From the NCBI GenBank assembly GCA_023212645.1, contig JALBYC010000006.1:372001-436000 (forward strand): DNA of 64,000 nt, in the 5' to 3' direction. How positions within the stretch are numbered: position 1 is the stretch's first letter; each line of letters begins with the position of its first letter. The notes below the pieces were generated by a model. That model ran no database searches. It was given only the letters and a program-made list of their open reading frames with translations, and had not been told where the DNA came from. This stretch comes from Farysia itapuensis. Its lineage: Eukaryota; Basidiomycota; Ustilaginomycetes; Ustilaginales; Ustilaginaceae. The position numbers were made by a program, and so were the translations under genes. This document shows, one piece after another, positions 57,401 to 64,000 of the stretch.

Positions 57401-57661
57401 ACTCATGCTACAGTTGCCACTCTGTCCTACAGCGCAATCTTTTCCCTCCACCTGCTGCAATTGTTGCTGCCGCACCTCGCGCCGTCGCTGCATGCCGCAA
57501 TCACAGCAAGATACCCAGACGTATACCCTGTTCTCAACGTCCTACTCACCACACCATGTTTCATGCTGATCTACGTTTGGGCCTTGAAACGCCAGATTGA
57601 AGTCGCCTTTTCCAACGGCTTTGCATTCCAGTCACGCCGCCGCAAAATCAAAACAGTGTAG
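54461..57661 (+). CDS. ALG6: Alg6-type alpha-1,3-glucosyltransferase with a long N-terminal extension
   Basis: This intronless ORF has 1066 residues, roughly twice the usual Alg6 (~550). The enzyme starts near residue 385 with a membrane segment, then the lumenal signature HGDFEAQRHWIELTLHLP, the WYFYDLQYWGLDYPPLTAW motif, LIDHGHFQYNSVMLGF and SFKQMALYYAPA, and multiple further TM helices. AQRHWIE with WGLDYPPLTA marks Alg6 rather than Alg8. It adds the first glucose from Dol-P-Glc onto Man9GlcNAc2-PP-dolichol in the ER. Residues 1-~385 are Ser/Arg/Pro-rich and presumably cytosolic; a ~100-residue polar insertion (~765-863) interrupts the C-terminal TM region. The frame contains no stops and I see no convincing intron that would remove the extension; an internal start remains possible. 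Confidence 0.9.
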   Translation: MSSAFSSWEERPEKLLRRSGSVEPRSGHPTAKWIEEQERLADSLPVTKELDQFGIPVPSASLSRISTSAAPHRDDEEEPIGMLLGPSKQFRSRKDSHSSIGSSVLPPPLLGPGARYAANGGSHFSRTGGSRIGRTVCPASNHSGAAQSLRQLPMIESQLPPRLTSSRPSTLNLDEWLKASQTASPPPQTSFPTSPSMQVISASANRSGRNATFSEAGSRRGNRYNAPSVSGLSAGVLSAGPESPRSRRKASGSMSHRSFANLDPSHPAFAASQELGIDAESRHVDTIEEWRAKADVLSLDSGNARRSRRSSLKASTRPQSAEDALPPIPSIPAVYADSVASTARRRKHKSPSPALPIPSSASVAVADIGRTPLALRDLFLYAGIGSQLDTPARAFVRWLAKENLKATILPLIVLIAVLVRWIVSRGDWSGRGTAPLHGDFEAQRHWIELTLHLPISQWYFYDLQYWGLDYPPLTAWISLACGRVSQLFPATRSSFALDSSRGNEDISTVLFMRSSVLVCELLFYIPAIAVFMLRRLEGRGRRTQAIAFLSVLMQPALILIDHGHFQYNSVMLGFAATCFALLYTTLPNPEHAASSPANGAAVPNPTLRKRAISDLSRRLSYGYVLAAVFFCLSLSFKQMALYYAPAVFAVMLGRCIGLAQVNVERGLTLFIGLGLAVVATFGLVFAPWLTSLTQMGQVAHRIFPLARGLFEDKVSNVWCFLSVLPIPQRYKLKHLLDVSSLARLSLLTTLIAILPGCWLLFWAASQTARMEMMVAQDIVTQRQRRDSTVSTSSVARSTTDRKKNRDRSTSVTGSIAGMGAMSEIESLLAGSTSKARKPAVNLSNSANDAYRPSASTLPSPAAQMLPYGLVSVSCAFFLFGFQTHEKSILLPLLPMTLLMGAKGDTWAGTTTAARDWAWAVWFNNIATFSLFPLLSRDGQGLQYVVVTLGWNWLIGNLSVPLSLFGVLSSLFTSVASVLAPTHATVATLSYSAIFSLHLLQLLLPHLAPSLHAAITARYPDVYPVLNVLLTTPCFMLIYVWALKRQIEVAFSNGFAFQSRRRKIKTV

Positions 57662-57727
57662 TTCACTACCCAACTGGTCCTTTAATTCTCACCTTTTACG
57701 ACGCAAAATGCATTGTATATGCGGAAA

Positions 57728-60613
57728 CTAAGAGGGGTGTGCGAGATGCTGCTGTAGCTGTTGATGCCGTTGTTGGCGCTGTGTCTGTTGTTGAGTCTCA
57801 AAGTAGCCAGAGTAGTCGAGACGCAGGAGTAGCTGTTCGAGGTGCTTGCGGGCGGAGACGGACTTTGAAGCAGCGCCGCCGGGGCGAGATCCGTCAGGCG
57901 CAGCAGTTGGCAGGCTGGTGGCAAGGGTGGACAGCGATGCCATAGCGGAATCTTCTGAGCTGGTCTGACCAGGCACAGTTCCGGTGGACAGCGAGGTCAA
58001 CAGGTTGAAGAACTGGGTGACTTTGAGGGACAGCTCCGTAGATGTGTCATCGACGGATAGCTGTCGATCCCGCACAATGGCGTGTAGATTCGTCGTCGTG
58101 GAAGCATTGTCACTCAGGAGCGAGGGCAAGACGTCACCGCCCCATCGCTCGATCGTGCCAGCAAAGCGGTCGCAGATGTCAAGCACAGCGCGGACAAGTC
58201 CTGTGGCCGCTGGCGAGGAGAGGAGCAGACCATCTTGTACAAACGCGATAAACTCGGTGTGCGCTGCTTTGAGCGAGGCGAAATCGAGCACGCCCGTGTC
58301 GTGCTCGCCTTCAATGTCTAGCTCGTCGTGATCGCCATCATAAGTCTGTGTTTCGGCATTCTCACCGACGGACACAGGCGCTGATGGCGCGTCTTCAAGA
58401 TCTTTGCGCATGGAGGGAGCAGATGGGAATCGTCGTCCCGCCGCTCTGCCCAGGGACTGGGACGTCGAGATTGCTGGTCCAGAAACGGGAAAGGCAAGCC
58501 TTCGAGAACCACTTGACGGGAATCCGACCGTGGAAATGCGAGACACGCTTCCGCTCGCGGTCCTCGGACGCGAGACAAGCGCACCGTAGCCAGTGATTGC
58601 TGAGCGAGCGGGAGATGAAGATCGATGTTGTGAGTCGGTCCGCTCGCGGATACCCAACGCACTGACACTCCGACCTAGGCTATCGCCTATTGGCGTTGGC
58701 CCACGCTGTCCCGCTCTCGGGCTCGGCTGCAGCTGCTCCAATAGCCGCGAGTACTGATCATCGATGATATCTGTCTGGAAATGCCCGAGCAATGTGTCGA
58801 GGAACCACAACATGGTGCGGACCAGATTGCAGCTGCGACGCAAGAGCTGTTCTCGCTGCTGTTCTTCCGCCTTGTCAATGCCGCCCTCGCCTGTTCCGGT
58901 AAATTTCCGCCTCTGGCGCTGGTTGTTGCCAAGGCCGATCCAGCATTCGAGCACACGCTGATGAATCTTTTTGATCGCCATGAGATATGAGAAGATGCGC
59001 GAGTACGCCGTCAGATCCGCTAGAGACAGAAACAAGTCGAGTGGAAATAAGGCGGTGTAATGCAGCTGAGCTGGCACGCCAATGAGCAAGTCGTCAAAAC
59101 GCGCGGCGTTCGTGGACAGATTTACTGAAGCATCGCCCGAAGCTCTTACTTTGGCCGCTCGACCTGTCGGCAAAGATGGACGGAATCCGCCTTTGGGCAT
59201 GACAAAACGAAGCTTGTTGAGCGCAGGATCGTCTTCCGCCGATGTGCCAACTGTGGCGCGATGAAGAGAGATCTCGAGGTCATTGGCGCGAATTGTGCCG
59301 GCAGCAGCGGACCGAGCTTGGAAGAGCTTTTTCTTGCGCATTTTCTCCATCTCTTCGAGCAGTGAGAGAGCAAAGGGGCCGTTACGGTGCAGAAAGTAGT
59401 CGCCAAGCGTATGCAAAGACTTGAGAACCAAATTGGTAGTAAGGATGTTGCGAAAAATCCATTCTGAGACATCGTTGCGCACTGCTTGGACGGCACGATC
59501 AAGTTCAGAAGGGCGACTCGGCCGAACATCGTGCTGCTGGAGCATTCTTTGGTGCTGTCTTATGACGGACTCTGGCGGCCCTTGCTGCTGGCCGGACTCT
59601 GTCCATGGCCTTGACGATTGGGATTCTGATGGGATGAAGGTCGAATGGCGAATCGTATAAAGGGCTCGACCGACGTACAGAATCGAGTCAGCAGTTGCAT
59701 CTGATATAGACTGCGGTAACGCATGCTGCTGGAATGCCCAGGTGCTGCCAGAAGAGGCTGCCCAGTCTTCAAGACCGTCGTGAGTGTTGCCGACGAGGTC
59801 TGATGGGTGATCTTGCTCGACCCAGTGAACGAGCTGATCTTTTGTGACAGGCGCGCGTTTGGAAGAAAGCGGATCGGCGATGCTGCCAGGTCGATGGATC
59901 TCTCCACGGCAAATCCATGCGATCAGGCCGTTCATCCAGCTGTCTTCGACAGCGTCGCGCAAACGGGTCATGTGCTCTGCCACTCTTCGCACACCAGTGG
60001 AAGCCTTCAGGGAGAGCAGATCGATCAGCAAGCCCCCTGTCCACGTCGTCGGCGCATGTGGTGAAGCTTCCTGTACGGCAGGGAAGCTCTCATTGTCCGC
60101 AGGTCCCTGAAGCAAGATCGTAACAAGATCGTCCAAGGCGGTGAGGGGTGAATCCCAGCATTCAAATCTGGCTCGAAGATTGGCCAAGCTGACGAATCCG
60201 GCATGACCGACCAGATCTTTGCGATTTGCCAGCACGTCTTTTTCTGTATCTAGCACTGTCTGGTGGTACTCTCGCAGGATAGAAAGCAGAGTCGCACAAA
60301 GCGGAACGATGTGGACCGTGACCTGTTGCTGCAAGTGTTCATTCTTATTGCCTTGATCTCGCGCTAGCGAGTTGGCCCTTAATGCAGCTCGGATTGCGTT
60401 GTGACGAGCACGCTCCAGCTCGCTTTCTGCGAAGTTTTTGATTCGCACGTAGCGACTGGAAAAGTGAGCGAGTTGATTGAGGATGTGAATGTCGGAGGGA
60501 TGCAAGAAGTCGAGGTCATCGCGGGCCCGAAGTGACGTACGACCACTACTGCTAGACGACGCAAAGAGCGACGAGGGATGACCAGCCAGCGCTGCGAGCA
60601 ACTCAGCAAGCAT
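57728..60613 (-). CDS. Gamma-tubulin complex component, GCP4 type
   Basis: I start at ATG 60613, where the protein opens MLAELLAALAGHPSSLF, matching the characteristic GCP4 N-terminus; 961 residues. The GCP N-terminal (GRIP1) part includes FLHPSDIHILNQLAHFSSRY and LLIDLLSLKASTGVRRVAEHM; the C-terminal GRIP2 part includes LHYTALFPLDLFLSLADLTA, YSRIFSYLMAIKKIHQRVLE and later a helix ending the fold (SLKAAHTEFIAFVQDGLLL). Family knowledge: GCP4 (fission-yeast Gfh1) is a non-essential ring subunit that binds gamma-tubulin laterally and stabilises gamma-tubulin complexes at MTOCs. Ser/Arg-rich loops interrupt the C-terminal half. The C-terminus is Gln-rich. Tail-to-tail with ALG6, 66-base gap. Confidence 0.85.
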   Translation of the reverse strand: MLAELLAALAGHPSSLFASSSSSGRTSLRARDDLDFLHPSDIHILNQLAHFSSRYVRIKNFAESELERARHNAIRAALRANSLARDQGNKNEHLQQQVTVHIVPLCATLLSILREYHQTVLDTEKDVLANRKDLVGHAGFVSLANLRARFECWDSPLTALDDLVTILLQGPADNESFPAVQEASPHAPTTWTGGLLIDLLSLKASTGVRRVAEHMTRLRDAVEDSWMNGLIAWICRGEIHRPGSIADPLSSKRAPVTKDQLVHWVEQDHPSDLVGNTHDGLEDWAASSGSTWAFQQHALPQSISDATADSILYVGRALYTIRHSTFIPSESQSSRPWTESGQQQGPPESVIRQHQRMLQQHDVRPSRPSELDRAVQAVRNDVSEWIFRNILTTNLVLKSLHTLGDYFLHRNGPFALSLLEEMEKMRKKKLFQARSAAAGTIRANDLEISLHRATVGTSAEDDPALNKLRFVMPKGGFRPSLPTGRAAKVRASGDASVNLSTNAARFDDLLIGVPAQLHYTALFPLDLFLSLADLTAYSRIFSYLMAIKKIHQRVLECWIGLGNNQRQRRKFTGTGEGGIDKAEEQQREQLLRRSCNLVRTMLWFLDTLLGHFQTDIIDDQYSRLLEQLQPSPRAGQRGPTPIGDSLGRSVSALGIRERTDSQHRSSSPARSAITGYGALVSRPRTASGSVSRISTVGFPSSGSRRLAFPVSGPAISTSQSLGRAAGRRFPSAPSMRKDLEDAPSAPVSVGENAETQTYDGDHDELDIEGEHDTGVLDFASLKAAHTEFIAFVQDGLLLSSPAATGLVRAVLDICDRFAGTIERWGGDVLPSLLSDNASTTTNLHAIVRDRQLSVDDTSTELSLKVTQFFNLLTSLSTGTVPGQTSSEDSAMASLSTLATSLPTAAPDGSRPGGAASKSVSARKHLEQLLLRLDYSGYFETQQQTQRQQRHQQLQQHLAHPS

Positions 60614-60911
60614 GGCGCTCAACGAAGGGAGTAGCACCGGTCACAAGGGAAGTGAGCGAGTGTTGGACTGTCACCATATAGTCATATACACGCATACACA
60701 ATTTGACGTTTGACAATTGACGGATACACTCACACTCACCGCGACGCGTCCGACTGACTTCCGGCCGAATTGATGCTCTGCGGCGTCTGCGCTGGAATCA
60801 TGAATGCGGAATTCGGATATCGGGAATCGAATGACTATGTGCCAAGTCACAAGTATGTGGAGCTGTCCAGAAGCTGACAATGACGACAAGCTGTTTTGGT
60901 TCTGAACAAGC
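60614..60911. promoter_or_regulatory. Divergent promoter GCP4 / alpha/beta hydrolase with an MCB-type box
   Basis: 298 bases with ACGCGT at 60744-60749 (context GACGCGTCC, similar to the MCMBP box). No ORF is supported. Confidence 0.4.
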
Positions 60912-62156
60912 ATGTCCTCGCTGTACGACAAGATCCGTTCAGTCCCGTTCAGCGTACTTTGGAGGACAGCACTGGTACGTCTGCCCCGCGCGGTACCTAA
61001 TTCGGTGCTGAGATGGACATCACCGCAGGGTCCTCAACCCTTCATCTATGAGCTGCCATCCCGCTCTTCCACGTACACCATTCCCCTCTATATCTTCATC
61101 CCACATGAGTTTTATCAGACCATTCCCGATGAAGGCGCGCCGGTTATGGTGGATTTTCATGGGGGCGGATTCTACCTAGGTTCTTGCATGGAGCAGGCCC
61201 CTTTCTGCGCTCAAATGGCGCGAAACCTGCAGAGTATTATCATCAGCGTAGACTATCGCATGGGTCCTTTCTACCGTTTTCCAGCCGCCGTTGAGGATGG
61301 AGAGGACGTTCTCAGAGCCATTCTGGACAAGACTTTTGCTGGCTATCAGCCGCTTCGTCAGGCTATTCAGGCCCGTATTCAGCAGGAACGTCAAAAAGTC
61401 GCCCACCAAGGTGCCCAGGCGGTGCGGGAGCAAGAGCACAAGCAATTCCAGCAAGGCAAGATCGAAGAGGTCCGAGCGCCTCCCACACCTGTTCGTAAAG
61501 CAGGTGGATCCCCAGACTTTGACTTTGACGTCAACAAGACCTGCATCTCTGGTTTCAGCTCGGGTGGCAATTTGGCCCTCAACCTTGCATTGCATATTCG
61601 ACCACCAGAGCTGGAGACAGAGTGGCCGTCTGTGTATGCACAGAACCATCCAGCTCCTGTACCATTCCTACTCTTCTACCCTTCGTTCGACCTACGACAG
61701 CTTCCTTCTCAGCGGGCTAGACCAGAAAGGATGGAAGCTTCGTCCTCCTTCTGGTCTCAAGTCGCTGACTCGCTAGCTCCCACGTACGCCGACCGCAGTC
61801 AAACGAGCCATCCCCGCGTGTCTCCAGGTCTCGCGTCTCTGGAAGCGTTGCATCCCGCTGCTCGTTGCTTCCTCGTACTTTGCGAATTGGACACTTTGGA
61901 GGAGCAATCTAGGCAGTGGGTCGACAAAGTGCAGAGCCACAAGAGGGCCGCTGACCTCGTGGTTGAGCGGGTCCCCAATTCGAAACACGGCTGGACTCAG
62001 ATGCCCGAAAGCTGGCTCAACGAACCAGAAAGACGCTCTCGAGATGCCGTCTTCACACAGGCCGAGACCTTTGTCAACTGGGCATGGAATGGATCGCACT
62101 CTGCCGACAAACCCGCATCCAACACAATCGCTGAACAAAGTATGACCGTGACATAA
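60912..62156 (+). CDS. HSL-family alpha/beta hydrolase (GDXG esterase/lipase-like)
   Basis: The ORF has 414 residues and no introns. The oxyanion-hole motif HGGGF starts at His83, the nucleophile motif GFSSGG gives Ser216, and the acid and base are readable as Asp327 (ELDTLEEQ) and His359 (SKHGW), so the triad is complete. HGGG plus GxSxG in this spacing is the hormone-sensitive-lipase group. A charged, Gln/Glu-rich insertion (~150-195) separates strand 5 from the nucleophile elbow. No signal peptide is evident, so an intracellular esterase or deacetylase acting on a small acyl ester is inferred; the substrate is unknown. No cluster partners are nearby. Confidence 0.85.
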   Translation: MSSLYDKIRSVPFSVLWRTALVRLPRAVPNSVLRWTSPQGPQPFIYELPSRSSTYTIPLYIFIPHEFYQTIPDEGAPVMVDFHGGGFYLGSCMEQAPFCAQMARNLQSIIISVDYRMGPFYRFPAAVEDGEDVLRAILDKTFAGYQPLRQAIQARIQQERQKVAHQGAQAVREQEHKQFQQGKIEEVRAPPTPVRKAGGSPDFDFDVNKTCISGFSSGGNLALNLALHIRPPELETEWPSVYAQNHPAPVPFLLFYPSFDLRQLPSQRARPERMEASSSFWSQVADSLAPTYADRSQTSHPRVSPGLASLEALHPAARCFLVLCELDTLEEQSRQWVDKVQSHKRAADLVVERVPNSKHGWTQMPESWLNEPERRSRDAVFTQAETFVNWAWNGSHSADKPASNTIAEQSMTVT

Positions 62157-62191
62157 ATTGCGTGTGCAATCACCCAATGTAACTACTCTTT

Positions 62192-62713
62192 CTACTTGGC
62201 GGGAAGCGGGAGACCGAAGAGTCCGTCCATGGCTTGCAGCCACTCGTCAGGGGTGCATTGCGGCGCTGGCCCTTGGCTGCGATCGTTGACATCGACGCCC
62301 ACTTTGGCCCACGACTCGCGGATCTCCACATCTCTATACGTGGGTGGAGCAGTTGATACGGTGTCTTGCTTCTTGCTGGAGAAAATACGACCAAGGAAGC
62401 ATTTCTTGCCGCTCAATTTTGCCGGGGACAGTTCCGTCAGCCTCGAGCTCGAAGGGTTATAAGATGGAGGCGAGCCAGCAGACGAGCTTGCGTTGTCACT
62501 GACAAAGCACTGCATTAACAGAAAAATGCAACACGATTAGCAAAAGTTCCTGCTCGCGCTATCATCGGATACACTTACAAAGTCGCCCTGACTGCAGGAG
62601 CTGGTGGGGGAATATGCGGCTTCGGACTTCTCGTCCTGGGTTTCGTGCGTGCTGTGGTGCATGTTGTCGAACTCGATGGGCATGCTGAGCGCTTCAGAGA
62701 TACACATTGTCAT
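62192..62713 (-). CDS. Small two-exon protein, 150 residues, unknown function
   Basis: Exon 1 is 62579-62713 and exon 2 62192-62509, with a 69-nt intron (GTAAGT...TTAATGCAG, CTAAT branch-like word). The join is in frame (GDF|CFV). I start at MTMCISEALS because a pyrimidine-rich leader precedes it; an upstream in-frame ATG at 62824 would add 37 basic residues. The N-terminal half is acidic/His-rich and disordered. The C-terminus looks conserved: PPTYRDVEIRESW followed by TPDEWLQAMDGLFGLPLPAK. No domain, TM segment or signal peptide is recognised. The PPSY and PPTY words are candidate WW-domain/Rsp5 ligase ligands. Confidence 0.65.
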
Positions 62714-63231
62714 GGAAGAAGGTGTGCTTGGTGGATTGGGATGGAAGTGGGTGAGAGATGAGATTTTGGAGAGAAGGCAGCGTACCTTTTGGCGCTGTCT
62801 ATATAGCTTCTTGGACCTCGCCATCCTCTTACAATGTGATGAGACGCGTGACATTTGTCGATGATGGCGTTGACAGCAGCGCACCTACGTAAGTATCGCG
62901 GTATTGGATCAGATGTCTGACATTTTGCGCTATGACCTCCTGCCGACGAATTGCCGCAATGAAAGGATCAGCACAATGGCAGACAACAGGAGACCGTACG
63001 CTGGCGTCCCCACACACGCAGGTACACACGCAGGCGTACAGGCTGCACATTTCATATACACGTCTGTCTTGGCGATGATCAAGGACGATCAATGTGTCGC
63101 TATGCTTATCCTGAATCGTCAAATCGTGGACCCATCGAGCTCGCCCTGCATACATTTGGTCAAGCAGTTGAAATCTGTATTTCTAAAGACAAAAGGAGTG
63201 ATGCTACTGCGACAAAGAACGTGTGATTCGT
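62714..63231. other. Non-coding interval between the small gene and the endoglucanase
   Basis: Contains the leader/promoter of the small gene and the endoglucanase 3' region. A CA-rich imperfect repeat (CACACACGCAGG / TACACACGCAGG, about 63009-63034) is the only structure seen. Confidence 0.4.
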
Positions 63232-64000
63232 CTATTTGTGGTGCTTTCGAGGATTGTAATGAAGCACATGCTTGGCTTGGTAGCCACCACCTCCGCAGAC
63301 ACTTCGGTCGGGCATGTAGTTGTCTGGTGCTGGGGCAGCCGAGCCATCGTTGGCAACATTGAAAACGGGCTGCTTCTGATCATCCCTTCTCTGGCAGCCG
63401 GATCGGTCAATATGGCCTTTGGAGCATCGTACTCGTCGAGGAGCCGAGACGAGCTCGGGAGAGTTGCCCCAGTTCCGGAACTTCCAATTACAGCCAGCTT
63501 GCAGATCATGGGGTAGGTTGGCACAGCCAGCAGCGTTTTGGTCCAAACCACCGTACTGTTTGCCCCAGGACGAAGTGTCAGTCTTCCACTGCGAAGAACA
63601 GCCTTGCGTTTGGTATCCGACTCCCATGCCCGGCACGAGAATGTCGAAGCTGTCGGCGGCAAGATCGCCACCATCATTGATGACTTGTAGGAAGAGGGTG
63701 TTGATTTTGCCTTCCTTTGAGCCCTTAAATTCAGCTACGTAGCATCCGCACTCAGTATCTTCTTCGGGGTGCGAAGAGGGGAAAGCTGCAAAAGCATAGC
63801 CCAGGGATCCGTTTTGCTCGTCAGCCCATGGCTGTTGACAGCTGCATTGGTACTCGAAGCCGCCGCCACAGCCGCTCGAATTCGAATCTTCGCGTCGAGG
63901 TCCAGTGACAAGCGTTCTGCCGTCAGCAGCGCAGACGTTGACAGGATTGTATACATCAGCCTTGCCTTTCCAGCTGCCAGAGGGCTTGCAGCAGTCCCAG
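63232..64000 (-). CDS. GH45 endoglucanase (Egl1-type), N-terminus beyond the right window edge
   Basis: The frame is open from the edge to the stop at 63232 (256 codons). It begins WDCCKPSGSWKGK, the GH45 active-site block whose Asp is the catalytic base. The acid pair is present as GGDLAADSFD (two Asp seven residues apart, corresponding to Asp114/Asp121 of Humicola EGV), followed by ILVPGMGVGYQ. Paired cysteines are typical of a secreted, disulphide-rich enzyme (CGCYVAEF, GCGGGFEYQC, AGCANLP, GCNWKF). It hydrolyses beta-1,4-glucan chains in plant cell wall. No cellulose-binding module follows: the C-terminus is a short Gly/His/Lys-rich tail. Ustilago maydis has a related GH45, Egl1, expressed in the filamentous stage; orthology is likely but unproven. 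Signal peptide and first residues are outside the window. Confidence 0.93.
   Translation of the reverse strand, partial: WDCCKPSGSWKGKADVYNPVNVCAADGRTLVTGPRREDSNSSGCGGGFEYQCSCQQPWADEQNGSLGYAFAAFPSSHPEEDTECGCYVAEFKGSKEGKINTLFLQVINDGGDLAADSFDILVPGMGVGYQTQGCSSQWKTDTSSWGKQYGGLDQNAAGCANLPHDLQAGCNWKFRNWGNSPELVSAPRRVRCSKGHIDRSGCQRRDDQKQPVFNVANDGSAAPAPDNYMPDRSVCGGGGYQAKHVLHYNPRKHHK

Noticed and set aside
62904..63362. 152-aa plus-strand ORF before the endoglucanase
   Set aside because: It overlaps the GH45 C-terminus in antisense and shows no protein-like composition.
1..64000. CRISPR array, transposon, prophage or metabolic gene cluster
   Set aside because: No spaced repeats, terminal repeats with transposase, or co-directional biosynthetic genes were seen; the content is conserved eukaryotic housekeeping genes.
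1..64000. tRNA, 5S or snRNA genes in the intergenic gaps
   Set aside because: I looked for A-box/B-box pairs (GGTTCGAnTCC type) and cloverleaf arms by eye and found none convincing; tRNAscan-SE and Infernal would settle it.

Overview
The window is nuclear DNA of a filamentous basidiomycete, most likely a smut fungus (Ustilaginomycotina, Ustilago/Sporisorium/Pseudozyma type). The pointers are long, mostly intronless genes for conserved eukaryotic proteins, a few short introns (69-79 nt, one of 262 nt) with GT..AG ends and CTGAC/CTAAT-type branch sites, a fungal proton-pump-type opsin, a GH45 endoglucanase, a fungal G-alpha and a Zn2Cys6 regulator. The species is an inference; I ran no search. 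I see no transposon, CRISPR array, tRNA, rRNA or secondary-metabolite cluster.

Layout. 0-6 kb: a Zn2Cys6 transcription factor cut by the left edge, a large coiled-coil protein with a centrosomin-like motif, then a 1.9 kb gap holding hairpins and small upstream ORFs. 6-14.5 kb: a PHD-finger protein, a TenA-family protein, an opsin and the bifunctional 6-phosphofructo-2-kinase/fructose-2,6-bisphosphatase. 14.7-26 kb: the RNA polymerase I largest subunit, Tel2, an unrecognised protein and NudC (one intron). 26-33 kb is the unusual part: an MCM-binding protein (MCMBP) with a complete PLP-binding YggS/PLPBP domain inside its linker, divergently paired with an AP-4-epsilon-like adaptin that splices in frame into a DUF4743/Nudix domain. 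33-47 kb: an ankyrin-RCC1-BTB protein of IBTK type, an unrecognised protein, TAF2 with three C-terminal bromodomains, and the SNW/SKIP splicing factor. 47-64 kb: dynamin-like Vps1, calnexin, a G-alpha subunit, ribosomal protein eL43 (three exons), the Alg6 glucosyltransferase, a GCP4-type gamma-tubulin complex protein, an HSL-type alpha/beta hydrolase, a small two-exon gene and a GH45 endoglucanase cut by the right edge.

Most neighbours are functionally unrelated, as is normal for a fungal chromosome. Recurring themes are microtubules (coiled-coil CM1-like protein, NudC, GCP4), vesicle traffic (adaptin, Vps1), ER glycoprotein folding (Alg6, calnexin), gene expression (Pol I, TAF2, SNW1, eL43) and thiamine chemistry (TenA, DUF4743 Nudix). 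Many genes lie in divergent pairs sharing intergenic regions of about 200-440 bp. The best candidates for something undescribed are the two multidomain genes at 26-33 kb, each joining a cofactor-related enzyme to an unrelated machinery protein in one reading frame.
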